From Phyllobacterium sp. 21LDTY02-6 (GTDB lineage Bacteria; Pseudomonadota; Alphaproteobacteria; Rhizobiales; Rhizobiaceae), in the NCBI RefSeq assembly GCF_023554255.2, contig NZ_JAMJWD020000002.1:613435-677434 (forward strand): a stretch of 64,000 nucleotides of DNA, read 5' to 3'. Position numbers and translations under genes: made by a program. Of the stretch, positions 10,309 through 21,309 are shown in pieces (within the stretch, counting starts at the first letter, position 1; each line of letters opens with the position of its first letter). Below the pieces are notes generated by a model. It saw nothing but the letters and a program-made list of their open reading frames with translations. It did no database searches and was not told the DNA's origin.

Positions 10309-13300
10309 ATGGCACGGCAAGAACAGGCCAACGATCTATTTGCCCTCACATCATTTCTATATGGCGGCAACGCCCACTATATCGAGGAACTTCACGCGCA
10401 ATATGAGCAGGACCCATCGTCGGTCGATGCGGAATGGCGCGATTTCTTCGCAAACCTGAACGACAGCAAGGACGACGTCATCAAGAACGCCAAGGGCGCT
10501 TCCTGGGAGAAGTCGAACTGGCCGATCGCCGGCAATGGCGAACTCGTTTCCGCCCTCGACGGCAATTGGGGCGAAGTCGAGAAGCACATTACCGACAAGC
10601 TCAAGGCGAAAGCCAATGGCGCGGCTGCGACGAACGGCGCCACCGCGCCAGCTGCTGCCGTCACCGATTCCGATATCATCCATGCCGCTCGCGATTCCGT
10701 GCGCGCCATCATGATGATACGCGCCTACCGCATGCGCGGCCATCTGCACGCCAAGCTCGATCCGCTTGGCCTGGCGGAGGTCAAGGAAGACTATAACGAG
10801 CTGTCACCGGAGAGCTATGGCTTCTCGCCGGCGGATTACGACCGCAAGATCTTCATCGACAACGTGCTCGGCCTCGAATATGCGACCATCCCGCAGATGC
10901 TCGACATATTGAAGCGCACCTATTGCTCGACCATCGGCGTCGAGTTCATGCATATTTCCGATCCGGTCGAGAAATCCTGGATCCAGGAGCGGATCGAAGG
11001 CCCGGACAAGGGCGTGGCCTTCACCGCCGAGGGCAAGAAGGCGATCCTGTCGAAGCTGATCGAGGCGGAAGGCTTCGAGCAGTTCATCGACGTGAAGTAC
11101 AAGGGCACCAAGCGCTTCGGCCTCGATGGCGCGGAATCGCTCATTCCGGCGCTCGAGCAGATCGTCAAGCGCGGCGGATCGATGGGCCTGAAGGAAATTG
11201 TCCTCGGCATGGCCCATCGCGGCCGCCTCAATGTGCTCAGCCAGTTCATGGGCAAGCCGCACCGGGCGATCTTCCATGAGTTCAAGGGCGGCTCCTACGC
11301 CCCTGACGACGTGGAGGGCTCCGGCGACGTCAAGTACCATCTCGGCGCTTCGTCGGATCGCGAGTTCGACGGCAACAAGGTGCATCTGTCGCTGACCGCC
11401 AACCCTTCGCATCTCGAGATCGTCAATCCGGTCGTCATGGGCAAGGCCCGCGCCAAGCAAGATCTGCTTGCCGGCCGCCAGCGTGACGAGGTGCTGCCGC
11501 TTTCCGAGCGCGCCAAGATCATGCCGCTGCTGCTGCATGGCGATGCAGCCTTCGCCGGCCAGGGCGTGGTCGCCGAGTGTCTCGGTCTTTCGGGCCTGCG
11601 CGGCCATCGTGTCGCCGGCACGGTACATTTCATCATCAACAACCAGATCGGCTTCACCACGAACCCGCGGTTCTCGCGTTCGTCGCCGTATCCGTCCGAT
11701 GTCGCGAAGATGATCGAGGCGCCGATCTTCCACGTCAATGGCGATGATCCGGAAGCCGTGGTCTATGTCGCCAAGATCGCCACGGAATACCGGATGACGT
11801 TCCACAAGCCCGTGGTCATCGACATGTTCTGCTATCGCCGCTTCGGCCATAATGAGGGCGACGAGCCGGCGTTCACGCAGCCGTTGATGTACAAGACCAT
11901 TCGCGGCCAGAAGACGACGGTCCAGCTCTATTCGTCCAAGCTGATCGAGGAAGGCCTGATCACCGAGGCGGAAATCGAGAAGGTACGCGCTACCTGGCGC
12001 GAGAGCCTCGAGCAGGAATTCGAAGCGGGCCAGCATTACAAGCCCAACAAGGCCGACTGGCTGGATGGTGCCTGGAGCGGTCTGCGCACGGCGGACAATG
12101 CCGACGAGCAGCGCCGGGGCAAGACCGGGCTGCCGCTGAAGACTGTCAAGGAGATCGGCAAGAAGCTCGCCGAGGTTCCCGCGGGCTTCAACGTGCACCG
12201 CACGATACAGCGCTTCCAGGACAACCGCGCCAAGATGATCGATAGCGGCGAAGGCTTCGATTGGGCCATGGCCGAGGCGCTTGCCTTCGGTTCGCTGGTC
12301 AGCGAGGGGCATCCGGTGCGCCTGTCCGGCCAGGATGTGGAGCGCGGAACGTTCAGCCAGCGGCATTCGGTGCTCTACGACCAGGAATCCGAGCAGCGCT
12401 ATATTCCGCTCAACAACCTCCAGAAGGGCCAGGCGCTCTACGAAGTCGTCAATTCGATGCTTTCGGAAGAGGCGGTTCTCGGCTTCGAATATGGCTACTC
12501 GCTGTCGGACCCGCGTGCGCTCACGCTGTGGGAAGCCCAGTTCGGCGATTTCGCCAATGGCGCGCAGGTCGTGTTCGACCAGTTCATCTCGTCCGGCGAA
12601 CGCAAATGGCTGCGCATGTCCGGTCTGGTCTGCCTCCTGCCGCACGGCTATGAGGGCCAGGGGCCGGAGCATTCGTCGGCTCGCCTCGAGCGCTATCTCC
12701 AGCTTTGCGCGGAAGACAATATGCAGGTGGCGAACTGCACGACGCCTGCGAACTATTTCCATATCCTGCGCCGGCAGATGAAGCGCGACTTCCGCAAGCC
12801 GCTGATCCTGATGACGCCGAAATCACTGCTCCGCCACAAGCGGGCTGTATCCTCCATTGGCGATTTCACGGGCGATTCGTCGTTCCATCGCCTGCTTTGG
12901 GACGATGCCCAGCTTCTGAAGGACCAGCCGATAAAGCTGCAGAAGGATTCGAAGATCCGCCGTGTCGTTCTCTGCTCGGGCAAGGTCTATTACGACCTCT
13001 ACGAAGAGCGCGAGAAGCGCGGCATCGACGATGTCTACCTGCTGCGCGTCGAGCAGCTCTATCCATTCCCGGCCAAGGCCCTGATCACCGAACTGTCCCG
13101 CTTCCGCAATGCGGAGATGGTCTGGTGCCAGGAAGAGCCGAAGAACATGGGCGCCTGGGCGTTCATCGACCCCTACCTGGAATGGGTGCTCGCTCATATC
13201 GACGCCAAGCATCAGCGGGTCCGTTACACCGGACGCCCGGCGGCCGCATCGACGGCGACGGGCCTGATGTCCAAACACCTTGCACAACTCGAAGCATTCC

Positions 13301-13323
13301 TCGAAGATGCTTTGGGTTCCTAA
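10309..13323 (+). CDS. sucA: 2-oxoglutarate dehydrogenase E1 component
   Basis: SucA is the thiamine-diphosphate-dependent E1 of the 2-oxoglutarate dehydrogenase complex. From ATG 10309 it has 1004 residues; an in-frame ATG at 10189 would add 40 residues that do not look like the family N-terminus. [19 protein letters not shown] at the start and the early [11 protein letters not shown] segment are typical. Thiamine-binding and active-site segments such as [13 protein letters not shown] and [11 protein letters not shown] are intact. sucB starts 32 bases downstream and supplies its E2 partner. Confidence 0.98.
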   Translation: MARQEQANDLFALTSFLYGGNAHYIEELHAQYEQDPSSVDAEWRDFFANLNDSKDDVIKNAKGASWEKSNWPIAGNGELVSALDGNWGEVEKHITDKLKAKANGAAATNGATAPAAAVTDSDIIHAARDSVRAIMMIRAYRMRGHLHAKLDPLGLAEVKEDYNELSPESYGFSPADYDRKIFIDNVLGLEYATIPQMLDILKRTYCSTIGVEFMHISDPVEKSWIQERIEGPDKGVAFTAEGKKAILSKLIEAEGFEQFIDVKYKGTKRFGLDGAESLIPALEQIVKRGGSMGLKEIVLGMAHRGRLNVLSQFMGKPHRAIFHEFKGGSYAPDDVEGSGDVKYHLGASSDREFDGNKVHLSLTANPSHLEIVNPVVMGKARAKQDLLAGRQRDEVLPLSERAKIMPLLLHGDAAFAGQGVVAECLGLSGLRGHRVAGTVHFIINNQIGFTTNPRFSRSSPYPSDVAKMIEAPIFHVNGDDPEAVVYVAKIATEYRMTFHKPVVIDMFCYRRFGHNEGDEPAFTQPLMYKTIRGQKTTVQLYSSKLIEEGLITEAEIEKVRATWRESLEQEFEAGQHYKPNKADWLDGAWSGLRTADNADEQRRGKTGLPLKTVKEIGKKLAEVPAGFNVHRTIQRFQDNRAKMIDSGEGFDWAMAEALAFGSLVSEGHPVRLSGQDVERGTFSQRHSVLYDQESEQRYIPLNNLQKGQALYEVVNSMLSEEAVLGFEYGYSLSDPRALTLWEAQFGDFANGAQVVFDQFISSGERKWLRMSGLVCLLPHGYEGQGPEHSSARLERYLQLCAEDNMQVANCTTPANYFHILRRQMKRDFRKPLILMTPKSLLRHKRAVSSIGDFTGDSSFHRLLWDDAQLLKDQPIKLQKDSKIRRVVLCSGKVYYDLYEEREKRGIDDVYLLRVEQLYPFPAKALITELSRFRNAEMVWCQEEPKNMGAWAFIDPYLEWVLAHIDAKHQRVRYTGRPAAASTATGLMSKHLAQLEAFLEDALGS

Positions 13324-13355
13324 TCAGTCAAGAAGATCAACGGAAGAGCGATAAA

Positions 13356-14651
<1,296 letters not shown>

Positions 14652-14663
14652 GGGCCATGATCG

Positions 14664-15188
14664 ATGAAGGGACCGGGTCCAGCAGCTGCCGCAATCATTG
14701 CTATCGGCACGATGCTGTCCGGTCCTTCTTTTGCTGCCTGCACCCAGGACCGCGCGATCTATGCGGATGCGGATGATCGCTACACCCTGACATTCCAGCG
14801 GCAGGCGGGCGACAGTGCGGAAAACCTGGCGAGCGAGTTCTTCCTGAAGGACGGCGAGAGCCAGCTGCAGCTGAGCGGGGTCGTCATGCGCGAGGGCGCC
14901 GCGTCCCGCCCGCAGGCCGCATTGATGTATGACTGCCCTTCCGGCGATGCAACAGGCGCCGAGCTTGCCGCCTGCACGGTCTGGCAAGGCGTTATCTACG
15001 GTTTGAAGGAAGGCGCCGATGCCGAGCTGCTGCCGCGTGCGGCGGAACCCGCGGCGCAGGCCGTGCTCCTGCCGGATCTTGCGGGAACGGCAGCCGGTTT
15101 CGACTTCAAGCTCGACAAACCGCTCGGAGCCATGCCGCCGGATGTCTACCGGTTCAAGGAATGCGGGCCGAACAGTGAAAACGAATGA
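14664..15188 (+). CDS. Exported protein of unknown function between sucB and lpd
   Basis: I do not recognise the family. The 174-residue product has a likely signal peptide, MKGPGPAAAAIIAIGTMLSG, with cleavage near the SFA-A site before residue 26. The mature part is about 150 residues, acidic, without transmembrane segments, and contains four cysteines that could form two disulfides. It begins 12 bases after sucB and ends 17 bases before lpd, so it is almost certainly cotranscribed. A periplasmic protein inside a cytoplasmic enzyme operon is odd; the tight spacing and normal composition argue that it is a real gene. Confidence 0.75.
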   Translation: MKGPGPAAAAIIAIGTMLSGPSFAACTQDRAIYADADDRYTLTFQRQAGDSAENLASEFFLKDGESQLQLSGVVMREGAASRPQAALMYDCPSGDATGAELAACTVWQGVIYGLKEGADAELLPRAAEPAAQAVLLPDLAGTAAGFDFKLDKPLGAMPPDVYRFKECGPNSENE

Positions 15189-15205
15189 GAACAAAGGAAT
15201 GAAAC

Positions 15206-16612
15206 ATGGCATATGACGTCGTCGTTATCGGATCCGGCCCCGGCGGCTATGTTTGCGCTATCAAGGCAGCGCAGCTCGGGTTGAAGACAGCCGTTGTCGA
15301 AAAGCGCGCCACATTCGGTGGCACTTGCCTCAATATCGGCTGCATCCCCTCAAAGGCGCTGCTCCACGCTTCCGAAGTGTTTCACGAGGCGGGCCATTCC
15401 CATGCGGCGCTCGGCGTCGAAGTCGGCACGCCGAAGCTCAACCTCAAGGCCATGCTCGGCCACAAGGACGCAACCGTGGAAGCCAATGTCAACGGCGTGG
15501 CCTTCCTGTTCAAGAAGAACAAGATCGATACGTTCCGCGGCACCGGCAAGGTGCTGGCGGCCGGAAAGGTCGCGGTGACCTCCGAGGACGGCAAGGTCGA
15601 GGAAATCGAAACCAAGAATATCGTCATCGCGACGGGTTCGGATGTCGCCGGCATCCCGGGCGTCGAGGTTGCCTTTGATGAAAAGACGATCATCTCGTCC
15701 ACCGGCGCGCTGGAGCTTTCCGCGGTCCCGGAAAATCTCGTCGTCGTCGGTGGCGGCGTCATCGGACTGGAACTCGGTTCCGTCTGGGCGCGCCTCGGCG
15801 CGAAGGTGACTGTCGTCGAATTCCTGGACAAGATCCTCGGGCCGATGGATGGCGAAGTCTCCAAGCAGTTCCAGCGCATGCTGGAAAAGCAGGGATTGGC
15901 GTTCAAGCTCGGCGCGAAGGTCACGGGCGTCAAGAAGTCGGACAAGGGTGCGACGGTGACGTTCGAGCCGGTAAAGGGCGGAGACGCCGAAACGATCGAA
16001 GCCGACGTGGTGCTCGTGTCGACCGGCCGCAAGCCTTATACGGAGGGGGCCGGGCTGAAGGAAGCTGGCGTCGAGGTCGACGATCGCGGCCGTGTTGCGA
16101 TCGACGATCATTGGCAGACCAATGTTCCGGGCATCTACGCGATCGGCGATGTCGTGAAGGGCGCGATGCTGGCGCACAAGGCCGAAGACGAGGGTATCGC
16201 GGTCGCTGAAATTCTCGCGGGGCAGGCCGGACATGTCAATTACGACGCCATCCCGAGCGTCGTCTACACCCAACCGGAAGTGGCATCGGTCGGCAAGACC
16301 GAGGAGGAGTTGAAGGCCGCAGGCGTGGAGTACAAGGTCGGCAAGTTCCCCTTCACTGCCAATGGACGCGCGCGGGCCATGCTCCATACCGACGGCTTCG
16401 TCAAGATCCTGGCCGACAAGGCCAGCGACCGCGTGCTGGGCGTTCACATTCTTGGCTATGGTGCCGGTGAAATGATCCACGAGGCCACGGTGCTCATGGA
16501 ATTCGGTGGTTCATCCGAAGATCTGGCGCGCACCACCCATGCGCATCCGACAATGTCCGAGGCGGTACGCGAAGCCGCGTTGGCTACTTTCGCGAAGCCT
16601 ATACATATGTAG
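15206..16612 (+). CDS. lpdA: Dihydrolipoyl dehydrogenase (E3)
   Basis: The flavoprotein E3 reoxidises dihydrolipoamide on SucB and passes electrons to NAD. The 468 residues contain the FAD site GSGPGGY (9-15), the redox disulfide Cys41/Cys46 in [13 protein letters not shown], the NAD fold [13 protein letters not shown] and the C-terminal active-site motif HAHPTMSE (His445, His447). Its position after sucAB points to the 2-oxoglutarate dehydrogenase complex, though such enzymes can also serve other lipoyl complexes. Confidence 0.98.
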   Translation: MAYDVVVIGSGPGGYVCAIKAAQLGLKTAVVEKRATFGGTCLNIGCIPSKALLHASEVFHEAGHSHAALGVEVGTPKLNLKAMLGHKDATVEANVNGVAFLFKKNKIDTFRGTGKVLAAGKVAVTSEDGKVEEIETKNIVIATGSDVAGIPGVEVAFDEKTIISSTGALELSAVPENLVVVGGGVIGLELGSVWARLGAKVTVVEFLDKILGPMDGEVSKQFQRMLEKQGLAFKLGAKVTGVKKSDKGATVTFEPVKGGDAETIEADVVLVSTGRKPYTEGAGLKEAGVEVDDRGRVAIDDHWQTNVPGIYAIGDVVKGAMLAHKAEDEGIAVAEILAGQAGHVNYDAIPSVVYTQPEVASVGKTEEELKAAGVEYKVGKFPFTANGRARAMLHTDGFVKILADKASDRVLGVHILGYGAGEMIHEATVLMEFGGSSEDLARTTHAHPTMSEAVREAALATFAKPIHM

Positions 16613-16617
16613 CAGAG

Positions 16618-16636
16618 GGCCCGAGCAGGTCGGGCC
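16618..16636. terminator. Hairpin between lpd and the convergent small membrane gene
   Basis: GGCCCGA (16618-16624) and TCGGGCC (16630-16636) form a 7-bp GC-rich stem with a 5-base loop right after the lpd stop. No T-run follows on either strand, so it is only a possible bidirectional terminator. Confidence 0.45.
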
Positions 16637-16642
16637 TCAAGT

Positions 16643-16936
16643 CTATTGAGCTGGTGCCGGTGTCGAAGGAGCCGGCGCCGGGTCTGCTGGCGACGTCGAG
16701 GCCGGCGGCGTAGCCGGAGCCGTGTCGGTTGCAGGTGCCGTCGGAGCAGGGGCGTTCATTTCGGAACTGCCGCTCATGAAGTAATAGCCCGCTATGACCA
16801 GCGCAGCGATCAGGATACCGGCGATCAGATAGGTGCCGCCGCTGCTCCTTGTCGGCGTGACCGGTGCATTCGGATTGGCGGGGTCCGCCGGGTCCGAATT
16901 CAAAGGCCTGTTCTGCAAGTTGGGATCGTACGTCAT
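16643..16936 (-). CDS. Small single-pass membrane protein with Pro/Ala/Thr-rich tail
   Basis: I do not recognise the family. ATG 16936 is chosen because GGAGG sits 9 bases upstream; a frame extension to 17005 has no such signal. The 97 residues have a polar Asn/Pro-rich N-terminus, one transmembrane segment near residues 35-53 (YLIAGILIAALVIAGYYF) and a low-complexity tail rich in Pro, Ala and Thr. The tail would probably lie in the periplasm. It is downstream of the TraB/GumN gene on the same strand with an 82-base gap. Confidence 0.7.
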   Translation of the reverse strand: MTYDPNLQNRPLNSDPADPANPNAPVTPTRSSGGTYLIAGILIAALVIAGYYFMSGSSEMNAPAPTAPATDTAPATPPASTSPADPAPAPSTPAPAQ

Positions 16937-17018
16937 TTGATGTCCTCCATGCTTGCGATCTTGGGGGACAACGGTTGCTGGCGGGCAAAGTTCCAGTCTT
17001 CCCATGTCCGCAGCGCTG

Positions 17019-18077
17019 CTACTGCGGCGTAACCTGGTAGTTTCGTTGCTGCAGAAGCGCGATCAGCCCCTTTTCTCCCGGCAGGTGCAAGGCGCCGATT
17101 GCGATGAAGGCATTTCCGCGGTCAATGATCGGCATTGCGCGTTCCACCATGGTCGCGTTGCGCGTCGTGATCAGCCTTTGTTCAAAATCGGCATAATCCG
17201 CGTCGTCCAGAGCCCCTTCGCGGGATACGGAGCGCATCAGCGGCATGATCATGCCTGTATCGCCTCGCATGTAGAGGATCGTCATCGTTTCAAAGAGATC
17301 ATCGATTCTGGGCCCGAGGGCGATGAGCTCGACGAGGCTGCCGACGTGAAACCGCACGGGGAGCGCGGCCATGACCTGCAACTGGTCCTTCATGGTCTCG
17401 AGCCCGGCCAGCTTTTGCCCGCGGCTCAAAGCGTCCTGCGCCAGCTGGAGATCGAGAAAGGCGGCGCCGCCTTTCTTCCGGGCCAGCTCGCATGCCGGAA
17501 GCGCAAGGACGCTGGTCAATACCCATGGCTGCATCCTGTTGACACTGCCGAGCGGCATGCCGCGTTTGGCCAGGCCAGCCCTGACGGCCTCCAGTTGATC
17601 CTGTGGCAGCAGTCTTTCCAATGTGCTCCCCGCCGGCAGCATCATAAGGTCCGGCTCCTCGGCCATCAGGCGCAAGGGCGCTTTCGGATCGACGATTTCA
17701 TCCGTTTCGATCACGACCGTGTCGGCCTTGGTGTAGGCATCCAGCGCGGCGGCAGGAAGCGCCAGAACCCGTGGATCCGTCAGATGCATGGTTCCGTAAA
17801 GATAGGAGGCTGCGATGCCGGGTTTTTCGATCTTCCAGAAGATGCCTTTGCCGTTGGCGATCGTGGCCGCTTCCCTGCGAAGGGCCTCGAGCCCGGCGGG
17901 ATCGCTCGTCGCCATCTCGGCCAGCAGATCCTTGCCGGTGCAATCCGCAGCCCGGGCCCGGGCGACGGGAATTGCGACAGCAAGCCAGCAGAAGAACACC
18001 AGCCAGCCTAGATAAGCGAGAAGCCGCAGGGCAACATCCGCGATGCGGTCGATGGGGGAACTGGCGGGCTGCGTCAT
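17019..18077 (-). CDS. TraB/GumN family protein
   Basis: The 352-residue protein matches the TraB/GumN family, relatives of Tiki proteases thought to be membrane-anchored or exported metal-dependent hydrolases. A hydrophobic segment lies at about residues 18-43. The family motif LYGTMHLTD with its metal-type histidine follows near residue 92, and a second conserved block (GNAFIAIGALHLPGEKGL) lies near the C-terminus. The start overlaps the xerC stop by 4 bases (ATGA). The substrate is unknown. Confidence 0.85.
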   Translation of the reverse strand: MTQPASSPIDRIADVALRLLAYLGWLVFFCWLAVAIPVARARAADCTGKDLLAEMATSDPAGLEALRREAATIANGKGIFWKIEKPGIAASYLYGTMHLTDPRVLALPAAALDAYTKADTVVIETDEIVDPKAPLRLMAEEPDLMMLPAGSTLERLLPQDQLEAVRAGLAKRGMPLGSVNRMQPWVLTSVLALPACELARKKGGAAFLDLQLAQDALSRGQKLAGLETMKDQLQVMAALPVRFHVGSLVELIALGPRIDDLFETMTILYMRGDTGMIMPLMRSVSREGALDDADYADFEQRLITTRNATMVERAMPIIDRGNAFIAIGALHLPGEKGLIALLQQRNYQVTPQ

Positions 18078-19030
18078 GCTCGTGGATGCGCCTTCTCATA
18101 GATTTCGAGCAGCCTGTCGGTATCGACGCCCGTATAGACCTGGGTGGTCGAAAGGCTGGCATGGCCAAGAAGCTCCTGGATAGTCCGCAGATCGCCGCCC
18201 CTGCCGAGCAGATGGGTGGCGAAGGAGTGGCGCAGGGCGTGCGGCGTCGCCGTGTCCGGCAGACCGAGCGCGCCGCGCATCTTCTGCATTTCCCGCTGGA
18301 TGATGGCCGGCTGCAAGGGACCGCCGCGGCTGCCGCGGAAAAGCGGCTTGCCCGCTTCCAGATGGTAGGGGCAGAGCCGGCGGTATTCGGCGACGGCGCG
18401 GTGGACGATCGGCAGGAGCGGTACCATCCTGGTCTTGCCGCCCTTGCCGGCGATCGGAATGGAGCGTTCGTCCGGGGCCGTCAGCGCGGCGCCGTCCAGC
18501 CCCAGCGCCTCCGAAATGCGCAAGCCGCAGCCATAGAGCAGGGTGAAGACGGCGGCATTGCGCGCCGCAATCCATGGTTCCTCGCTCAATTGCTCGTGCT
18601 GTTCGACGACCCGGCGCGCATCGATGGCCGAAAGCGGCTTCGGCAGGGATTTCGGCTGCCGCGGCGCGCGCATGGCGATCGAAGCGGCCGCGTTGGCCAT
18701 GCCCTTCTTCTCCAAGTGGCGCAGGAACGACCTGATGCCCGCCAATCCACGCCCCAATGTGCGCGGACCGGCGCCATCATTGCGGCGGCGGGCGAGATAG
18801 GAGCGCAGGTCGGCGATGCGCAGGGACGAGACATCGCGCAGCGAAGGCGGCTCGCCGAGATGGCCAGTGAGGAACATGAAGAATTGCCGCGTGTCCCGCT
18901 CATAGGCTTCCAGTGTATTGGCGGCCAGCCGGCGCGTATTCTTCAGCGATTTGAGCCACTCCTCGCGGGCATCGATCAGATCGGCGCGCGCGGATACGAG
19001 AAATTCCCCAGCCTGCGATTGGGTACCCAT
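18074..19030 (-). CDS. xerC: Tyrosine recombinase XerC
   Basis: XerC resolves chromosome dimers with XerD at dif. From ATG 19030, preceded by AAGGA, it has 318 residues; ATG 19057 is an alternative, while longer frames would run into rimM on the other strand. The SAM-like N-terminal domain (about 15-115) is followed by a complete catalytic set: Arg171 in GCGLRISEAL, Lys199 in GKGGKTR, His264 and Arg267 in HALRHSF, His290 in LLGHAS and nucleophile Tyr299 in TQVYTGVD. It is divergent from rimM and overlaps the TraB/GumN gene downstream. No dif-like site was noticed. Confidence 0.95.
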   Translation of the reverse strand: MGTQSQAGEFLVSARADLIDAREEWLKSLKNTRRLAANTLEAYERDTRQFFMFLTGHLGEPPSLRDVSSLRIADLRSYLARRRNDGAGPRTLGRGLAGIRSFLRHLEKKGMANAAASIAMRAPRQPKSLPKPLSAIDARRVVEQHEQLSEEPWIAARNAAVFTLLYGCGLRISEALGLDGAALTAPDERSIPIAGKGGKTRMVPLLPIVHRAVAEYRRLCPYHLEAGKPLFRGSRGGPLQPAIIQREMQKMRGALGLPDTATPHALRHSFATHLLGRGGDLRTIQELLGHASLSTTQVYTGVDTDRLLEIYEKAHPRA

Positions 19031-19143
19031 GTCGGTGTTTTCCTTTTGAGCGTCCATGATGTCACGCGAGTCGTTACGGAGTCGTTTCGCCTTGGTTTTG
19101 CGCGTGGTTTGTTCTATCCCACAGGGAAACAAAGAGACGGCAG

Positions 19144-19719
19144 ATGAAGAAACTGAATGATCCTGTACAATTGGCAATCATCGGCGCGGCGCATGGCACG
19201 CGCGGCGAATTGCGGGTGAAAACCTTCACGGAAGATGCCCTCGCCATCGCCGACTACGGTCCGCTCTATGATGCGACGGGACGCGCCTTCGAGATACTCG
19301 ACATAAGGCCTGCGAAAACGGTCGTGGTGGTGCGCTTTCGCGGCATCAACGACCGCAATGCGGCTGAAGCCCTGAATGGTACCGAGCTCTTCGTCGATCG
19401 CTCGCAACTTCCGGCGGATCTCGACGAGGACGAATATTACCATTCCGACCTGATCGGCCTCGATGCGCTGGATGCGCAGGGCCAGCGCTATGGCAGGATT
19501 TCCGCCATGTTCGATTTCGGCGGCGGCGACCTCATCGAGCTGACGATTCCAGGCAAACGCCCGATGCTCATCCCCTTTACACAGGCCGCCGTGCCGCATG
19601 TCGATCTCGCTGCGGGGCACATCATCGTCGATCCTGTCGCCGCCGGTCTCCTGCCCGATGCCGACGATGATGAAGAGCGCAGGAGGCAATTGGGCGACGA
19701 AGGCAAGCCGCGTTCATGA
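19144..19719 (+). CDS. rimM: 16S rRNA processing protein RimM
   Basis: RimM helps mature the 30S head and binds ribosomal protein S19. The 191 residues show the RimM barrel ([23 protein letters not shown] at residues 8-30) and a PRC-barrel domain with [15 protein letters not shown]-like sequence near 135-160. An acidic/basic tail after residue 175 is variable in the family. Its stop overlaps trmD by 4 bases; rplS follows, the classic rimM-trmD-rplS order. Confidence 0.95.
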   Translation: MKKLNDPVQLAIIGAAHGTRGELRVKTFTEDALAIADYGPLYDATGRAFEILDIRPAKTVVVVRFRGINDRNAAEALNGTELFVDRSQLPADLDEDEYYHSDLIGLDALDAQGQRYGRISAMFDFGGGDLIELTIPGKRPMLIPFTQAAVPHVDLAAGHIIVDPVAAGLLPDADDDEERRRQLGDEGKPRS

Positions 19720-20426
19720 CAGGCCGCCCCGTCTTCCGCGCGTCGGTGCTGACCCTCTATCCGGAGATGTTTCCCGGACCCCTCGGCGTTTCGCTGGCGG
19801 GGAAAGCGCTGAACGATGGCGCATGGTCGCTGGAGACGGTGCAGATCAGGGACTTCGCCACCGACAGGCATCGCATGGTGGACGATACGCCGGCCGGCGG
19901 TGGGGCCGGCATGGTGATGAAGCCCGACGTCGTGGCGCGGGCAGTCGATCACGTCGCCGACGATGGGCGACCGAGATTGTTCATGAGCCCTCGCGGACGG
20001 CCACTCGACCAGAAACGCGTACGCGAACTCGGTGCCGGCCCAGGTGTCGTTCTCCTGTGCGGCCGGTTCGAGGGCGTCGATGAACGCCTGCTCGAGGCTC
20101 GCTCCTTCGAGGAGGTGTCTATCGGCGATTATATATTGTCCGGCGGCGAGACGGCGGCCATCGTCGTCCTCGACGCCATCATACGCCTGCTGCCGGGCGT
20201 GATGGGCAATTCGCTCTCGGGCGAAACCGAGAGCTTCGAGAGCGGGCTTCTCGAACACCCGCATTACACAAGGCCGCAGGAATGGGAGGGGCGGCGCATA
20301 CCCGACGTGCTTTTGTCCGGCAACCACGGAGCGATTGACAAATGGCGGCATGAGCAGGCGGAACGCATCACGCGCGAGCGCCGGCCTGATCTCTGGCAGA
20401 GGGTGAAGGGGCCGGGCGGGAAATGA
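19716..20426 (+). CDS. trmD: tRNA (guanine-N1)-methyltransferase TrmD
   Basis: TrmD makes m1G37 in tRNAs to prevent frameshifting. The 236 residues contain the SPOUT trefoil-knot motifs [16 protein letters not shown] and [10 protein letters not shown], and the N-terminal block [13 protein letters not shown]. The catalytic Asp region follows near GVMGNSLS. Translation starts inside the rimM stop (ATGA), so the two are coupled. A 299-base gap with its own promoter candidate separates it from rplS. Confidence 0.97.
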   Translation: MTGRPVFRASVLTLYPEMFPGPLGVSLAGKALNDGAWSLETVQIRDFATDRHRMVDDTPAGGGAGMVMKPDVVARAVDHVADDGRPRLFMSPRGRPLDQKRVRELGAGPGVVLLCGRFEGVDERLLEARSFEEVSIGDYILSGGETAAIVVLDAIIRLLPGVMGNSLSGETESFESGLLEHPHYTRPQEWEGRRIPDVLLSGNHGAIDKWRHEQAERITRERRPDLWQRVKGPGGK

Positions 20427-20547
20427 ATGCCGGCTGCAGGCCGCAGCATCTGGAGCAGAGCACCTGGAGCGTGGACTTGACGAGGCGCAGAGGCTATTCA
20501 TGCGCCGGCCCGTGCGCGCCCCGGCTGAAAAAGAATCGCACGAATAG

Positions 20548-20576
20548 GTGACAAAGCGGCTTTTATGGTGTATCTG
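20548..20576 (+). promoter_or_regulatory. Candidate promoter of rplS
   Basis: GTGACA (20548-20553) and TATCTG (20571-20576) are 17 bases apart in the 299-base gap after trmD. A weaker CTTGAC lies further upstream near 20475. The pair would allow rplS to be expressed apart from rimM-trmD. Confidence 0.4.
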
Positions 20577-20602
20577 CCCCGCCAACACGGGGAAACACCC
20601 CG
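20577..20602 (+). promoter_or_regulatory. Alternative hairpin element in the rplS leader
   Basis: The order is CCCCG (20577-20581), CGGGG (20588-20592), CCCCG (20598-20602). The middle arm can pair with either flank, so the two hairpins exclude each other. If transcription starts near 20582, only the second can form in RNA. A regulatory role is speculative. Confidence 0.25.
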
Positions 20603-20725
20603 GTCCATTAATCAATGAATGGTGAATTCGCTTCTGCCCCGTCGGGCATAGAAACACGGCCATGCTGCTGCGTTTCGAGAGTAAAGCGCTCTGACTGTTC
20701 GAGAAGAACGAAAAGGATGAAGACG

Positions 20726-21172
20726 ATGGATATTATTCGTCAGCTCGATCTCGAGCAGAGAGAAAAAATCGAAGCCAAGCGCGTATTGCCGGATTTCAAG
20801 CCGGGCGACACGGTCCGTGTAAACGTGCGCGTCACCGAAGGTACGCGTACCCGCGTGCAGGCCTATGAGGGCGTATGTATTGCCCGCAACGGCGCCGGCA
20901 TCAACGAGAACTTCACCGTTCGCAAGATTTCCTATGGCGAGGGCGTAGAGCGCGTATTTCCCGTGATCTCCCCGCTGGTCGAAGGCGTCGAACTCGTGCG
21001 CCGCGGCAAGGTACGCCGTGCGAAGCTGTATTATCTGCGCGGCCTGACGGGCAAGGCTGCCCGCATCGCGGAGAAGAAGGACAATCGCAAGGGCAAGACC
21101 GCCGTTCCGGCGACCGGTACCAGCGAGACCGTTTCGGAAGCCACCGTGGCTCCGGCACCTGCTGCCGAGTAA
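20726..21172 (+). CDS. rplS: 50S ribosomal protein L19
   Basis: L19 lies at the 30S-50S interface. ATG 20726 is chosen: AAGGA lies 8-9 bases upstream and the product then starts [11 protein letters not shown], the normal L19 N-terminus. The 148 residues include [13 protein letters not shown], the signature near [15 protein letters not shown] and [15 protein letters not shown]. The last 30 or so residues are an Ala/Thr/Val-rich tail common in Rhizobiales L19. A strong terminator follows at 21191. Confidence 0.97.
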   Translation: MDIIRQLDLEQREKIEAKRVLPDFKPGDTVRVNVRVTEGTRTRVQAYEGVCIARNGAGINENFTVRKISYGEGVERVFPVISPLVEGVELVRRGKVRRAKLYYLRGLTGKAARIAEKKDNRKGKTAVPATGTSETVSEATVAPAPAAE

Positions 21173-21190
21173 TCCCGATACATTCTCTGA

Positions 21191-21217
21191 AAAGGCGGCT
21201 TTCGAGCCGCCTTTTTT
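21191..21217 (+). terminator. Rho-independent terminator after rplS
   Basis: GGCGGCT (21194-21200) and AGCCGCC (21205-21211) form a 7-bp stem with a TTCG tetraloop, preceded by AAA and followed by six T residues. This is a textbook intrinsic terminator 19 bases after the rplS stop. Confidence 0.93.
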
Positions 21218-21309
21218 GTTGAACTCGGCCTTTTGTGCGGATGCGCCGGGGGCATTGACGTGTCCGCGCCAACGTGGAAAGTCATCAGGACGAGAGTTCG
21301 GGGGCCGAT

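Noticed and set aside
10804-12762. 652-codon minus-strand frame opposite sucA
   Set aside because: Shadow of sucA; rich in Arg, His and Leu with no domain pattern.
18074-19030. XerC gene as sign of an integrated element
   Set aside because: All features match the chromosomal XerC housekeeping recombinase; no attachment repeats, tRNA target or phage genes are near.
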